Assembly (NCBI RefSeq): GCF_009720145.1
Contig: NZ_CP046253.1
Coordinates: forward strand, 620,001-684,000
Direction: 5' to 3'
Origin: Sphingobium sp. CAP-1
GTDB lineage: Bacteria > Pseudomonadota > Alphaproteobacteria > Sphingomonadales > Sphingomonadaceae
DNA length: 64,000 nucleotides
The position numbers and the translations under genes were made by a program. A model generated the notes under the pieces. It made no database searches. It saw only the letters and a list, made by a program, of their open reading frames with translations, and was not told where the DNA came from. Shown here in pieces: positions 51,174 through 60,526 of this stretch. Each line of letters opens with the position of its first letter. Position 1 is the first letter of the stretch.

Positions 51174-53150
51174 ATGTCCGAAGATCTGTTCGCCGCCAAC
51201 GCCTCCGCCACGCCGCAATATGACGCCTCGACCATCGAGGTATTGGAAGGACTGGAGCCGGTCCGCCGCCGCCCCGGCATGTATATTGGCGGCACCGACG
51301 AACGGGCGCTGCACCATCTGGCCAGCGAAGTCTTGGACAACAGCATGGACGAGGCCGTCGCCGGCCACGCCACCCGGATAGAGGTGACGCTGGAGGCCGG
51401 CAACAAGCTGACCATCACCGACAATGGCCGCGGTATTCCGGTCGACCCGCACCCCAAATTCCCCGGCAAGTCGGCGCTGGAAGTGATCCTGACCACGCTC
51501 CATTCGGGCGGCAAGTTCGAGGGCAAGGCCTATGCCACGTCGGGCGGCCTGCATGGCGTGGGCATCAGCGTGGTCAATGCCCTGTCGACCGACACAGTGG
51601 TAGAAGTGGCGCGCAACAAGGAGTTGTTCCGCCAGAAATTCTCGCAAGGGCTGCCCGTCACCACGCTGGAGAAGGTCGGCGCGGCGCCCAACCGGCGCGG
51701 CACGCTGGTCAGTTTCGTCCCCGATACCGAGATTTTCGGCGAGCAGAAATTCAAGCCCGCCCGACTCCACCGCCTCGCGCGGTCGAAAGCCTATCTGTTC
51801 GCGGGGGTCGAGATTCGCTGGAAATGCGACCCCTCGCTGATCGGCGACGACACGCCGGCCGAAGCGGTGTTCCAGTTCCCCGGCGGGCTGGCCGACCATC
51901 TGAAAGAACAGGTGGGCGACCGCGATTGCGCCACCAGCGTCTTTTTCTCCGGCAATCAGGATTTTCCGGGCGCGGCCGGACGGGTCGAATGGGCGGTCGC
52001 GTGGCCACTTTGGTCGGATGGCAGCTATAGCTGGTATTGCAACACCATCCCGACCCCCGATGGCGGCACCCATGAAGCGGGGCTGCGCGCCGCGCTGGTT
52101 AAGGGCATCCGCGCCTTTGGCGATCTGGTCGGGCAGAAGAAGGCCAAGGACATCACCGCCGACGACATCATGACATCGTCGGAAATCATGCTGTCGGTGT
52201 TCATCCGCGATCCCCAGTTCCAGAGCCAGACCAAGGATCGCCTCACCAGCCCGGACGCCGCACGGCTGGTCGAGAATGCCGTGCGCGACCATTTCGATCA
52301 TTATCTGACCGACCATATGGACCGAGGCAAGGCGCTGCTGTCCTATGTGCTGGACCGGATGGACGAGCGGCTGAAGCGCAAGCAGGAGAAGGAGGTCAAG
52401 CGCAAGACGGCCACCAACAGCCGGAAATTGCGCCTGCCCGGCAAGCTGACCGATTGTTCCAACGACGACCCCGAAGGCGCGGAAATCTTTCTGGTCGAGG
52501 GCGACTCGGCCGGCGGCTCCGCCAAGCAGGCGCGCGACCGCAAGACGCAGGCGATCCTGCCCCTGCGCGGCAAGATATTGAACGTCGCATCCGCTAACAC
52601 CGCCAAGATCCTGGCCAATCAGGAGATTGCCGACATGATTCTGGCGCTGGGCTGCGGCACGCGCAAGGACTGCAACCCGGATAATCTGCGCTACGAACGC
52701 ATCGTTATCATGACCGACGCGGACGTGGACGGTGCGCATATCGCCACGCTGCTGATGACCTTCTTCTTTCAGGAAATGCCCGAACTGGTGCGGCGCGGGC
52801 ATCTCTATCTGGCGCAACCGCCGCTCTATCGTCTGGTCGCGGGGGGCAAGAGCCTCTACGCCAAGGACGATGCGCATCGCGAGGAACTGCTGCGCAAGGA
52901 GTTCAAGGGCAAGAAGGTCGAGATCAGTCGCTTCAAGGGGCTGGGCGAGATGAACCCGATGCAGCTCCGCGAAACCACCATGGACCCCAAGAGCCGGATG
53001 CTGATCCGCATCACCCTGCCCGACGATGTCGAGGACCGGCAACAGGTGCGCGATCTGGTCGACCGGCTGATGGGCACCAACCCGGCGCATCGCTTTGCCT
53101 TCATTCAGGAAAATGCGGCAGCGGTGGACGGGGAAGCGATCGACGCGTGA
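51174..53150 (+). CDS. parE: DNA topoisomerase IV subunit B
   Basis: A 658-residue type IIA topoisomerase ATPase subunit that, with ParC, unlinks daughter chromosomes. LEPVRRRPGMYIGGTDERAL, VLDNSMDEAVAGHA, DNGRGIPVDPHPKF, the ATP lid GLHGVGISVVNALS and the TOPRIM motifs FLVEGDSAGGSAKQARDRK and TDADVDGAHIATLL are all present. The length and the absence of the GyrB insertion favour ParE over GyrB. Confidence 0.95.
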   Translation: MSEDLFAANASATPQYDASTIEVLEGLEPVRRRPGMYIGGTDERALHHLASEVLDNSMDEAVAGHATRIEVTLEAGNKLTITDNGRGIPVDPHPKFPGKSALEVILTTLHSGGKFEGKAYATSGGLHGVGISVVNALSTDTVVEVARNKELFRQKFSQGLPVTTLEKVGAAPNRRGTLVSFVPDTEIFGEQKFKPARLHRLARSKAYLFAGVEIRWKCDPSLIGDDTPAEAVFQFPGGLADHLKEQVGDRDCATSVFFSGNQDFPGAAGRVEWAVAWPLWSDGSYSWYCNTIPTPDGGTHEAGLRAALVKGIRAFGDLVGQKKAKDITADDIMTSSEIMLSVFIRDPQFQSQTKDRLTSPDAARLVENAVRDHFDHYLTDHMDRGKALLSYVLDRMDERLKRKQEKEVKRKTATNSRKLRLPGKLTDCSNDDPEGAEIFLVEGDSAGGSAKQARDRKTQAILPLRGKILNVASANTAKILANQEIADMILALGCGTRKDCNPDNLRYERIVIMTDADVDGAHIATLLMTFFFQEMPELVRRGHLYLAQPPLYRLVAGGKSLYAKDDAHREELLRKEFKGKKVEISRFKGLGEMNPMQLRETTMDPKSRMLIRITLPDDVEDRQQVRDLVDRLMGTNPAHRFAFIQENAAAVDGEAIDA

Positions 53151-53180
53151 GGATGGCCCACGCGCTGCGCCTGGAGGACA

Positions 53181-53215
53181 GCCCCCACCCCACCCCTTCC
53201 CCTAATGGGGAGGGG
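53181..53215. repeat. Third, degenerate copy of the C/G palindromic repeat
   Basis: GCCCCCACCCCACCCCTTCC followed by CCTAATGGGGAGGGG. It shares the GCCCCCACCCCA flank and the CCCC...GGGGAGGGG hairpin with the pair at 43001-43100. It lies between parE and the next gene. Confidence 0.6.
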
Positions 53216-53236
53216 TTTATAGGGCGCGCTTAGCCC

Positions 53237-54523
53237 ATGGCCACGCGCATCATAGCCTTGCTGTTGCTGGCTATGTCCATCTTCCCCCTGCCCTCCCGCG
53301 CCGCTCCCACGCCCGCCTATCAGGCCCGCGCCGAACAATTGCTGCGCATCCTGTCCGCGCCCGGCGGTGAGGAGGCGTTCTTCTCCCCCCTCTTCCTCGA
53401 CGCTGTGCCGGTCGATCGCTGGCGCGCTGTCGCTGCCGACCTGCGCGCACAGCATGGCCAGCCGCTGGCGCTCGGCGCGGTCAGCCGGACCAGCGACACC
53501 GCCGGGCAGGTCGAAATCCGCTATGAGCGCGCGACCCTGGGCTTCTCGCTGGTGGTTGCGCCGCAGCCGCCCAATCACGTCGTCGGGCTGCATGTCGTCG
53601 GCGTGAAGGCCAGCGACGACAGCCTGGACAAGGTCATGGCCGACATCGCCGCCCTGCCCGGCGACAGCGCCTTTGCGATCTCCAAACTGACCGATGACGG
53701 CCCCCACCTGCTGCGCGCGCACCGTGCCGATGTGCAGATGGCGACCGGCTCCAGCTTCAAACTCTATGTGCTGGCCGAACTGTCGCGCGCGACGGCGGCG
53801 CGCGAACGGCGCTGGGGTGATATCGTCCCGCTTGGTCCCAAAAGCTTTTCCGGCCGGCTGATGCACTGGCCCGACCGGGCGCCGATGACGCTCCACAGCC
53901 TCGCCACCGCGATGATCGCCGAAAGCGACAATAGCGCCAGCGACACGCTGTTGCAGGCGCTGGGCCGGGCGAAGGTGGATGCGATGCTGGCCGCGACCGG
54001 CCATGCGGATGCGGACAAGGCGCTGCCGGTCCTGAGTACCGCCGAAGCCTTTGCGCTCAAAATGCCCGCCAATGCGGATTTGCGGCAACGCTACGCCGCC
54101 GCCCCGGTCGCCCAGCGCCGCGCGCTGCTGCGTGATGCGGCGTCGCGCCTGACCGCCGACAGGGTGGATGTCGGCAGCGTCGCCGAAGTGCCGACCGCGA
54201 TCGACAGCATCGAATGGTTCGCGTCGCCACGGGACATGATCGGCCTGCTCGACTGGCTGCGCATCCATGGCGGCGACGCATTGCCGATCCTGGCCGTCAA
54301 TCCGGGCATCCCGCCCGCCGACGCGAAACGCTGGCGCTATCTGGGTTACAAGGGCGGCAGTGAGCCGGGCGTCATGGCGATGAACCTGCTGGCGCAGGCG
54401 CAGGACGGAAACTGGTATGCGATCAGCGGTAGCTGGAACAACCCGGCCGCACGGGTGGAGGAAGGCCGCTTCGTTGCGCTGATGACGCGCGCAATGAATG
54501 TGGTGGCGGGGGATGGACGATGA
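53237..54523 (+). CDS. Beta-lactamase-fold serine hydrolase with extra N-terminal domain
   Basis: A 428-residue exported protein (signal peptide about 1-22, ending SRA). A 115-residue N-terminal domain (Cpl-like beta/alpha, LLRILSAPGGEEAFFSPLFL) precedes a class-A-type serine hydrolase domain with SSFK at 172-175, SDN at 230-232 and KGG at 372-374 in place of KTG. A clear Glu166-type omega-loop motif is not visible. It may be a penicillin-interacting or esterase-like relative rather than a true beta-lactamase. A degenerate palindromic repeat precedes it. Confidence 0.8.
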   Translation: MATRIIALLLLAMSIFPLPSRAAPTPAYQARAEQLLRILSAPGGEEAFFSPLFLDAVPVDRWRAVAADLRAQHGQPLALGAVSRTSDTAGQVEIRYERATLGFSLVVAPQPPNHVVGLHVVGVKASDDSLDKVMADIAALPGDSAFAISKLTDDGPHLLRAHRADVQMATGSSFKLYVLAELSRATAARERRWGDIVPLGPKSFSGRLMHWPDRAPMTLHSLATAMIAESDNSASDTLLQALGRAKVDAMLAATGHADADKALPVLSTAEAFALKMPANADLRQRYAAAPVAQRRALLRDAASRLTADRVDVGSVAEVPTAIDSIEWFASPRDMIGLLDWLRIHGGDALPILAVNPGIPPADAKRWRYLGYKGGSEPGVMAMNLLAQAQDGNWYAISGSWNNPAARVEEGRFVALMTRAMNVVAGDGR

Positions 54524-54565
54524 TGCCGGCCGATGGCACCGCCGTTCAGCCGCACATCAATGACC

Positions 54566-55030
54566 TCAGCACTTGCATTTCGTCCTGACCGTCCGCCGGG
54601 GGGCGGTGGTCGCGAACTCTGTCGGGGTGAGCTTGCCGTCCTTGTCGGCATCCGCCGCGCCGAAACGATCCGATGTCGCGACCGCCCATTCCTCGAACGA
54701 CAGAAGATTGTCGCCATCCTTGTCCAGTTGCCTGAACGCCCTGGTTCGGCTGCCCAGCATTTCGATCCGGGTGATGACGCCGTCCCGGTTGCGATCATAG
54801 CGGGCGAAGCGCTTTGCCTCCCGGCTTTGCGGGCTGGCCTCGCCGGGCATGGGGGGTGCGTCGCCGACCGCGTCGGGATCGCCTTCCGGCAGGCTTTCAA
54901 TCGCCGCCGGCGGTGGCGGGGCGACGGCCAGTTGCTGCACCGGCATCTGATCGGCCCGGCCCTGCCACCAGAACAGGCCACCCGCGACCAGCAGCAATGT
55001 CGCCATGCCCCCCGCCAGCAATCGCCCCAT
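54566..55030 (-). CDS. Membrane-anchored EF-hand protein
   Basis: A 154-residue protein with an N-terminal membrane helix or uncleaved signal (LLAGGMATLLLVAGGLFWW), a Pro-rich linker and three EF-hand loops: DRNRDGVITRIE, DKDGDNLLSFEE and DADKDGKLTPTE. It ends in KCKC. It probably binds calcium in the periplasm; the partner is unknown. It converges on the hydrolase gene. Confidence 0.8.
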   Translation of the reverse strand: MGRLLAGGMATLLLVAGGLFWWQGRADQMPVQQLAVAPPPPAAIESLPEGDPDAVGDAPPMPGEASPQSREAKRFARYDRNRDGVITRIEMLGSRTRAFRQLDKDGDNLLSFEEWAVATSDRFGAADADKDGKLTPTEFATTAPRRTVRTKCKC

Positions 55031-55073
55031 CGCCGCCTCCTCTGCTTCGAAGCGGGCAGCCTATCCCGACAGT

Positions 55074-55730
55074 CTATCGCCCGACAAGCGCGATCCGCAG
55101 CAGCCGCCAGGCCAGCGTCCGCGGCATCCCGCGCGGCGACCCGCGCCCCGCGATAACATCCTGCCGCGCCAGAGTGAAAGCGATGCGCAGCGGCTTCCAT
55201 GCGCCCGGCCAGCACGCGCCATCGGCCTGACCCAGCAACGCGCGCGCGCGCGTCAACGCCGCTTCCGCCAGCACCCGGTCGTCCACATGCCCCGCCAGAT
55301 CCCACAGCGCCCACACCTGCCCCGCCGCGACCAGCCAGTCGGGCGCATCGTCCGCGTCCGCCAGCGCCCGGAACAACCCGCCGCCGCGCCCCACGGCATA
55401 GTCGTTCAGGCCCGGCGCATCGACCTGCGGCTCAGCCACCAGCACTTCCCAACCATCGATCATCGCCACCAGCCCCGGCGCACCGATCGCGCCCGTCGCC
55501 CGCAGCGCGTCCACGACCGGCTCGCCCCGCCCCTTGCGGCGCTCCACATCCTCGATCACGTCATTCCACCAGGCGAGCCGCATCTGCCCGATTGTCGCTT
55601 CGCTGGTGGTGCGCGCCACCTTTGCCAGCCGCGCATCGAACGCCCAGAGCGCACGATGCCGGTCGGCCTGTGGCCCGGCATGGGCGCTGAGCAGCATGGC
55701 GAGCGGCGGCAGCATATCTTCCCCACTCAT
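55074..55730 (-). CDS. Squalene/phytoene-synthase-family protein, probably non-catalytic
   Basis: A 218-residue helical protein with the family segment IGQMRLAWWNDVIEDVERRK and the second helix bundle YAVGRGGGLFRALADADD. The first Asp-rich substrate motif is missing (WAFDARLAKVAR stands in its place) and the second is altered, so prenyl-transfer activity is doubtful. The eukaryotic relative NDUFAF6 is a complex I assembly factor, but that role here is only a suggestion. Confidence 0.7.
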   Translation of the reverse strand: MSGEDMLPPLAMLLSAHAGPQADRHRALWAFDARLAKVARTTSEATIGQMRLAWWNDVIEDVERRKGRGEPVVDALRATGAIGAPGLVAMIDGWEVLVAEPQVDAPGLNDYAVGRGGGLFRALADADDAPDWLVAAGQVWALWDLAGHVDDRVLAEAALTRARALLGQADGACWPGAWKPLRIAFTLARQDVIAGRGSPRGMPRTLAWRLLRIALVGR

Positions 55731-55865
55731 CGCGCGACTCCCCGGATCACGGGGAACGCAGGGATTATCAGTCCTTTAACCATCTTCCTCATACACATTC
55801 TAACGAGTGCGCCTGCATAGGCAGGCAAGCTGCCCGGCCCAGATGTGGGGGGTATCGGGCAAGAC

Positions 55866-57881
55866 ATGGGTGATGGCGGGCATATGGGCAAGGCAAAGGA
55901 TCGGCAATTGGGCTTTCTGGGGCGTCTGCTAAGGAACCAGGCAGGGAACACCATGGCGATCGTGGCGGCGGCAATCATCCCGCTGGCGGCGCTGATCGGC
56001 GGCGGCCTCGACATGAGCCGCGCCTATATGGCGCGCGCCCGGATGCAGCAGGCGTGCGACGCGGCCGCGCTGGCGGGGCGCCGCGCGATGACGACATCCT
56101 CCATGACCGCATCGGACATCACCGAAGCGAAGAAATTCTTCGACTTCAACTTCCCGCAAGGGACGTTTCAGTCGGCCGCCTTCACACCCACGATCCAGAG
56201 CAAGCCGGGTGAAACCACGACCGTTCAGGTGACGGCCGCCACGACCATGCCCACCACGATCATGAAGATCTTCAAATATGAAACGCTGCCGCTGGAAGTC
56301 ACCTGCGAAAGCCGGTTCGACATCGGCAATACCGATGTGATGCTGGTGCTGGACACCACCGGCTCCATGTCCAGCAACATGACCGACACCGACGGCACGG
56401 TCATGACCCGGCTGGCGGCGCTGAAGCTGGCGGTGAAGGATTTCTACGACACGCTGGGCGCCGGGTCCGACACGACCGGACGCATCCGCTATGGCTTCGT
56501 CCCCTATAGTTCCACCGTCAATGTCGGCTATTCGCTGCCGGCCTCCTTCCTGCTGGGCGGCACGGCGGGCGAAACCGCGCAATATCAGACGCGTCGACCC
56601 GTCTATTATTATGAAACATCGTCGAGCAGCCAGACCTGCTATCGCCGCTACGGCATCAGCAACACCTGCTACACCACATCCGCGCTGGCCAATGCCGCCA
56701 ACACCTCCTCCACGCGCACGGGCAGCCAGTGCACGACCTATGGCAATAACAGCGGCACCAATCCGTCGACCAGCGGCACGATCCCGGCAGACACCACGAC
56801 AACCACCTACAGCTTCGACAGCTATGACGGATCGACGACCCAGTCGACCAGCAACAGCGGCAAGAAATGCGTCCGCAAGGAAGTGATCGTCTCCAAGACC
56901 TACGCCACCACCTATACCCCCACGGCCAGCACCAGCTTCCTGCAATGGGAATATGCCCAGCTTTCGCTCGACACGACCGGCTATGTGACGGGCAACGCCA
57001 CTGCCAACCCCACGATCATCACCGGCCAGACGACCGACAAGAATGGCACGACCGTATCGTCCAGCGGCACCTGGGCGGGCTGTATCGAGGAACGCGATAC
57101 CGACAGCAGCATCACCACCACCACGTCGACCGCGTCCATCCCGACCAACGCCCATGACTTGCAGATCGATGAGTTGCCCACGAACGCCGCGACCAAATGG
57201 CGCCCGCACTGGCCGGACGTGGAATTCGACCGCAGCGGCCGCTGGCTGAACGACAATCGCAACAGCGACTATCGCGCCGGCACCGGCGGCTGGAACGCCT
57301 GCCCCAGCAAGGCGCGCGCACTGGCCAGCTATTCCAGCCGTTCCGCCATCCCGACCGGCATGACCAGCAGCTTCGACAGCTATGTCGACGGCCTGGTCGC
57401 GATCGGCGGCACTTATCATGACATCGGCATGATCTGGGGCGCCCGCTTCCTGTCGCCGACCGGCATCTTCTCCGCCGCAAACAGCAGCGCGCCCAATGGT
57501 TTCAACATCTCGCGCCACATCATCTTCATGACCGACGGTGACATGAGCGCCTATGACGCGGTCTATGGCGCCTATGGCTATCAGAAACTGGACGGGCGCA
57601 TCGCCGCGACCAGCACCAGCAACACCGACCTGACCGCCATCCACCGCCGCCGCCTGGAAATGATCTGCACCGCCGCCAAGGCCAAGGGCATCACCATCTG
57701 GGTGGTCGGCTTCAAGGACCAGCCAGCCGCCGGCACGGAAGATTCGGATATGATCGACAGTGAGCTTCAGGGTTGCGCCAACAGCAGCAACCACTGGTTC
57801 ATGGCCTACAAGCCATCGACCCTGCGGCAGAAGTTCAAGGATATCGCCAAGAATATCGGCGGCCTGAGGCTGTCGCAATGA
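55866..57881 (+). CDS. TadG-like pilus assembly protein with von Willebrand A domain
   Basis: An approximately 671-residue protein. An N-terminal pseudopilin-like helix (AGNTMAIVAAAIIPLAALIG) continues into the TadG motif DMSRAYMARARMQQACDAAA. A vWA domain starts at VMLVLDTTGSMSSNMTD (MIDAS DxTxS form) and resumes near FMTDGDMSAYDA; a Ser/Thr/Asn-rich insert with several cysteines lies between. It is probably an envelope-anchored Tad-type structural protein. The start is uncertain: GTG 55845 and ATG 55884 are alternatives. Two TadE-like genes follow, each overlapping. Confidence 0.8.
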   Translation: MGDGGHMGKAKDRQLGFLGRLLRNQAGNTMAIVAAAIIPLAALIGGGLDMSRAYMARARMQQACDAAALAGRRAMTTSSMTASDITEAKKFFDFNFPQGTFQSAAFTPTIQSKPGETTTVQVTAATTMPTTIMKIFKYETLPLEVTCESRFDIGNTDVMLVLDTTGSMSSNMTDTDGTVMTRLAALKLAVKDFYDTLGAGSDTTGRIRYGFVPYSSTVNVGYSLPASFLLGGTAGETAQYQTRRPVYYYETSSSSQTCYRRYGISNTCYTTSALANAANTSSTRTGSQCTTYGNNSGTNPSTSGTIPADTTTTTYSFDSYDGSTTQSTSNSGKKCVRKEVIVSKTYATTYTPTASTSFLQWEYAQLSLDTTGYVTGNATANPTIITGQTTDKNGTTVSSSGTWAGCIEERDTDSSITTTTSTASIPTNAHDLQIDELPTNAATKWRPHWPDVEFDRSGRWLNDNRNSDYRAGTGGWNACPSKARALASYSSRSAIPTGMTSSFDSYVDGLVAIGGTYHDIGMIWGARFLSPTGIFSAANSSAPNGFNISRHIIFMTDGDMSAYDAVYGAYGYQKLDGRIAATSTSNTDLTAIHRRRLEMICTAAKAKGITIWVVGFKDQPAAGTEDSDMIDSELQGCANSSNHWFMAYKPSTLRQKFKDIAKNIGGLRLSQ

Positions 57882-58474
57882 TCAGGCCGATCGCGACATA
57901 TCTGGGCCGGCTGCGCCGCGACCGGCGTGGCGCGACCCTGCTGGAATTCGGTCTGATCTCGCCGGTCCTGATCCTCTCCATCATGGGGATCGGCGATCTG
58001 GCCTATCAATCCTATCTGCGGTCGGTGACGCGCGGCGTGCTGGAAAAGGCCGCGCGCTCCGCCTCCGTCGGCACGCTCAACAGTACCCAGCTCGATGCCT
58101 ATATCGAAGCCCAGATGTCCGCGATCAACAGCAAGAACGGCACCACGTCGACGACGAAGAAAAGCTATTACAACTTCTCGCGCGTGGGAAAGCCGGAAAA
58201 GATCACCACCGACACCGCGCCGCTGGGCAGCTACAATACGGGCGACTGCTATGAAGATGCCAATGGCAATGGCAGTTATGACGCGACCAGCGGCTCAACC
58301 GGCCTGGGCGGCGCCGACGACATCGTCTATTATGAAGTGACCGTGTCGATGCCGCGCATGTTCCCGATGGCCAAGCTGCTCGGCTGGAGCGCGACCCAGT
58401 CCGCCACCGCCACCACCATGGTTCGCAACCAGCCCTGGGCCAACCAGAGTACGCCGACGATCCGATGCTCATGA
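57878..58474 (+). CDS. TadE-like pseudopilin
   Basis: A 198-residue protein with the TadE motif RRGATLLEFGLISPVLILSI (Gly-x4-Glu preceding a hydrophobic helix), typical of pseudopilins processed by a TadV-type peptidase. The periplasmic part contains a Cys and an Asp/Asn/Gly stretch. The ATG overlaps the upstream stop in ATGA. Confidence 0.8.
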   Translation: MIRPIATYLGRLRRDRRGATLLEFGLISPVLILSIMGIGDLAYQSYLRSVTRGVLEKAARSASVGTLNSTQLDAYIEAQMSAINSKNGTTSTTKKSYYNFSRVGKPEKITTDTAPLGSYNTGDCYEDANGNGSYDATSGSTGLGGADDIVYYEVTVSMPRMFPMAKLLGWSATQSATATTMVRNQPWANQSTPTIRCS

Positions 58475-59133
58475 AAACAGCCCGTCACCTCCCCGCCTTC
58501 CTTCAGGGTCTGCGCCGCGACGAAAGCGGGCTGGCGCTGATCGAGTTCGCCTTCTCGCTGCCGGTACTGGTCGTGCTGGGCATGACGGGGCTGGAATGCG
58601 CCAACCTGTCGCTCGCCCATCTGCGCGTCAGCCAGGTGGCCATGCTCGTGGCGGACAATGCCGCGCGCGTCCGCACATCGATCGACGAAGCGGACGTGAA
58701 CGAGATCATGACCGGCGCCGACCTGTCCACCGAAGCGCTCAAGCTGAAGGCCAATGGCCGGATCTTCCTCTCCGACCTGGAACCCAATGGCAAGGCCAGC
58801 CCCAATACCGGCCAATATATACGCTGGCAGCGCTGTTGGGGCAGTGGCAGCTTCACATCCAGCTATGGCGTCGCAGGCGATGGCACCAATGACGCCACCA
58901 TGGTCAACGGCATGGGACCGGGGACAACCGCAGCAACCAAGGTGAGCGCCGCCAGCGGCACCGCCGTCATGTTCGTGGAAGTCGCCTATAATTATCAGCC
59001 GCTGGTCAGCAGCGCGATCTTCGGCAGCCGGGTGATCCGCTACAGCAGCGCCTTCAACGTGCGCGAACGGACCGATCAGGCGATCAAGAATGCCGGTGGC
59101 CTGGCAACATCGGCCACCGCCGCCTGTACCTGA
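58471..59133 (+). CDS. TadE-like pseudopilin
   Basis: A 220-residue protein with DESGLALIEFAFSLPVLVVL, again the TadE pattern, followed by SLAHLRVSQVAMLVADNAAR. It overlaps the previous gene in ATGA (ATG 58471; 58465 is an alternative). It completes a three-gene Tad-like set without the usual tadA/B/C secretion genes nearby. A bidirectional terminator follows. Confidence 0.8.
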   Translation: MKTARHLPAFLQGLRRDESGLALIEFAFSLPVLVVLGMTGLECANLSLAHLRVSQVAMLVADNAARVRTSIDEADVNEIMTGADLSTEALKLKANGRIFLSDLEPNGKASPNTGQYIRWQRCWGSGSFTSSYGVAGDGTNDATMVNGMGPGTTAATKVSAASGTAVMFVEVAYNYQPLVSSAIFGSRVIRYSSAFNVRERTDQAIKNAGGLATSATAACT

Positions 59134-59135
59134 TC

Positions 59136-59171
59136 GAAAAAGGGCGGCCCTTGCCGGAGCCGCCCTCTTCT
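59136..59171. terminator. Bidirectional rho-independent terminator
   Basis: GGGCGGC (59142-59148) pairs with GCCGCCC (59159-59165); T-rich on the plus side and AAAAA (T-run on the minus strand) on the other. It separates the TadE-like gene from pdhB. Confidence 0.85.
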
Positions 59172-59173
59172 TC

Positions 59174-60526
59174 TTACTTGTAGCAGACCTTCTTCGCCGC
59201 TTCGACCACGCGAGCGGCGTCGATCAGTGCCGCCTTTTCGAGGTTCGCGGCATAAGGCAGCGGCACATCCTCGTTGGTCACGCGCAGCACCGGGGCGTCG
59301 AGATCATCGAAGCCCTGCTCCATGACCACGGCCGCGATTTCCGATGCGATCGAGCAGGTCGGCCAGCCTTCTTCCACCACGACCAGGCGGTTGGTCTTTT
59401 TCAGGCTCTCCAGCACCGTCGCGGTGTCGAGCGGGCGCAGCGTGCGCAGGTCGATCACTTCGGCGTCGATGCCCTCGGCCGCCAGCGTCTCCGCCGCGTC
59501 GAGCGCGAGGCCCACGCCGATCGAATAGCTGACCAGCGTCACGTCCTTGCCCGGACGCATGATGCGGGCCTTGCCGATCGGCAGGACATAATCGTCGACC
59601 TTCGGCACGTCGAAGCTGCGACCGTAGAGGAGTTCATTCTCCAGGAACACGACCGGATCGGTCGAGCGGATCGCAGCCTTCAGCAGACCCTTGGCGTCAG
59701 CCGCGTCATAGGGCGCGATGACGATCAGGCCGGGAACGGCGGCATACCAGGGACCGTAATTCTGGCTGTGCTGCGCGCCGACGCGGCTGGCCGCGCCGTT
59801 GGGACCGCGAAACACGATCGGGCAGCGCATCTGGCCGCCGGACATGTAATTGGTCTTGGCCGCCGAGTTGATGATGTGGTCGATCGCCTGCATGGCGAAG
59901 TTGAACGTCATGAACTCGATAACCGGACGCAGGCCGCCCATGGCTGCGCCCGCACCGATGCCGGCAAAACCATATTCGGTGATCGGCGTGTCGATGACGC
60001 GCCTGGCGCCGAATTCGTCCAGCAGACCCTGCGTGACCTTGTAGGCGCCCTGATATTCGGCGACTTCCTCGCCCATCACGAAAACGCGCTCGTCCTTGCG
60101 CATTTCTTCGGCCATGGCGTCACGCAGCGCTTCGCGCACGGTCGTCTTGACGAACTCGGTGCCGGCCGGCAGGTCCGGGTCGGCAACGGTGGCCTTCGCC
60201 TCGGCGACAGGCTTGGCCGCGAGGGTCGCCGGTGCGGCTTCGGCCTTGGGCGCTTCCGCCTTCGGAGCCGGCGCAGCTTCGCCACCTTCGCCCGCCATCG
60301 TGGCGATGACGGTGCCGACCTTCACGCCTTCGCTACCCTCGGCGATCAGGATCTGGCCGATCTTGCCTTCATCGACGGCTTCGAATTCCATCGTCGCCTT
60401 GTCCGTTTCGATCTCGGCGAGGATATCGCCGGACTTCACGTCGTCGCCTTCCTTCACCAGCCACTTGGCCAGCGTGCCTTCTTCCATCGTCGGCGAGAGC
60501 GCCGGCATCTTGATTTCGATACCCAT
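59174..60526 (-). CDS. pdhB: Pyruvate dehydrogenase E1 beta with N-terminal lipoyl domain
   Basis: A 450-residue subunit. Residues 1-80 are a lipoyl domain (IKMPALSPTMEEGTLAKWLV; lipoyl lysine K43 in ETDKATMEF), then an Ala/Pro linker, then the transketolase-type E1 beta (TVREALRDAMAEEM, PITEYGFAGIGAGAAMGGLR, SQNYGPWYAAVPGLIVIAPY). The fused lipoyl domain is typical of alphaproteobacterial PDH. It decarboxylates pyruvate with PdhA. The start overlaps the pdhA stop (TAATG). Confidence 0.95.
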   Translation of the reverse strand: MGIEIKMPALSPTMEEGTLAKWLVKEGDDVKSGDILAEIETDKATMEFEAVDEGKIGQILIAEGSEGVKVGTVIATMAGEGGEAAPAPKAEAPKAEAAPATLAAKPVAEAKATVADPDLPAGTEFVKTTVREALRDAMAEEMRKDERVFVMGEEVAEYQGAYKVTQGLLDEFGARRVIDTPITEYGFAGIGAGAAMGGLRPVIEFMTFNFAMQAIDHIINSAAKTNYMSGGQMRCPIVFRGPNGAASRVGAQHSQNYGPWYAAVPGLIVIAPYDAADAKGLLKAAIRSTDPVVFLENELLYGRSFDVPKVDDYVLPIGKARIMRPGKDVTLVSYSIGVGLALDAAETLAAEGIDAEVIDLRTLRPLDTATVLESLKKTNRLVVVEEGWPTCSIASEIAAVVMEQGFDDLDAPVLRVTNEDVPLPYAANLEKAALIDAARVVEAAKKVCYK

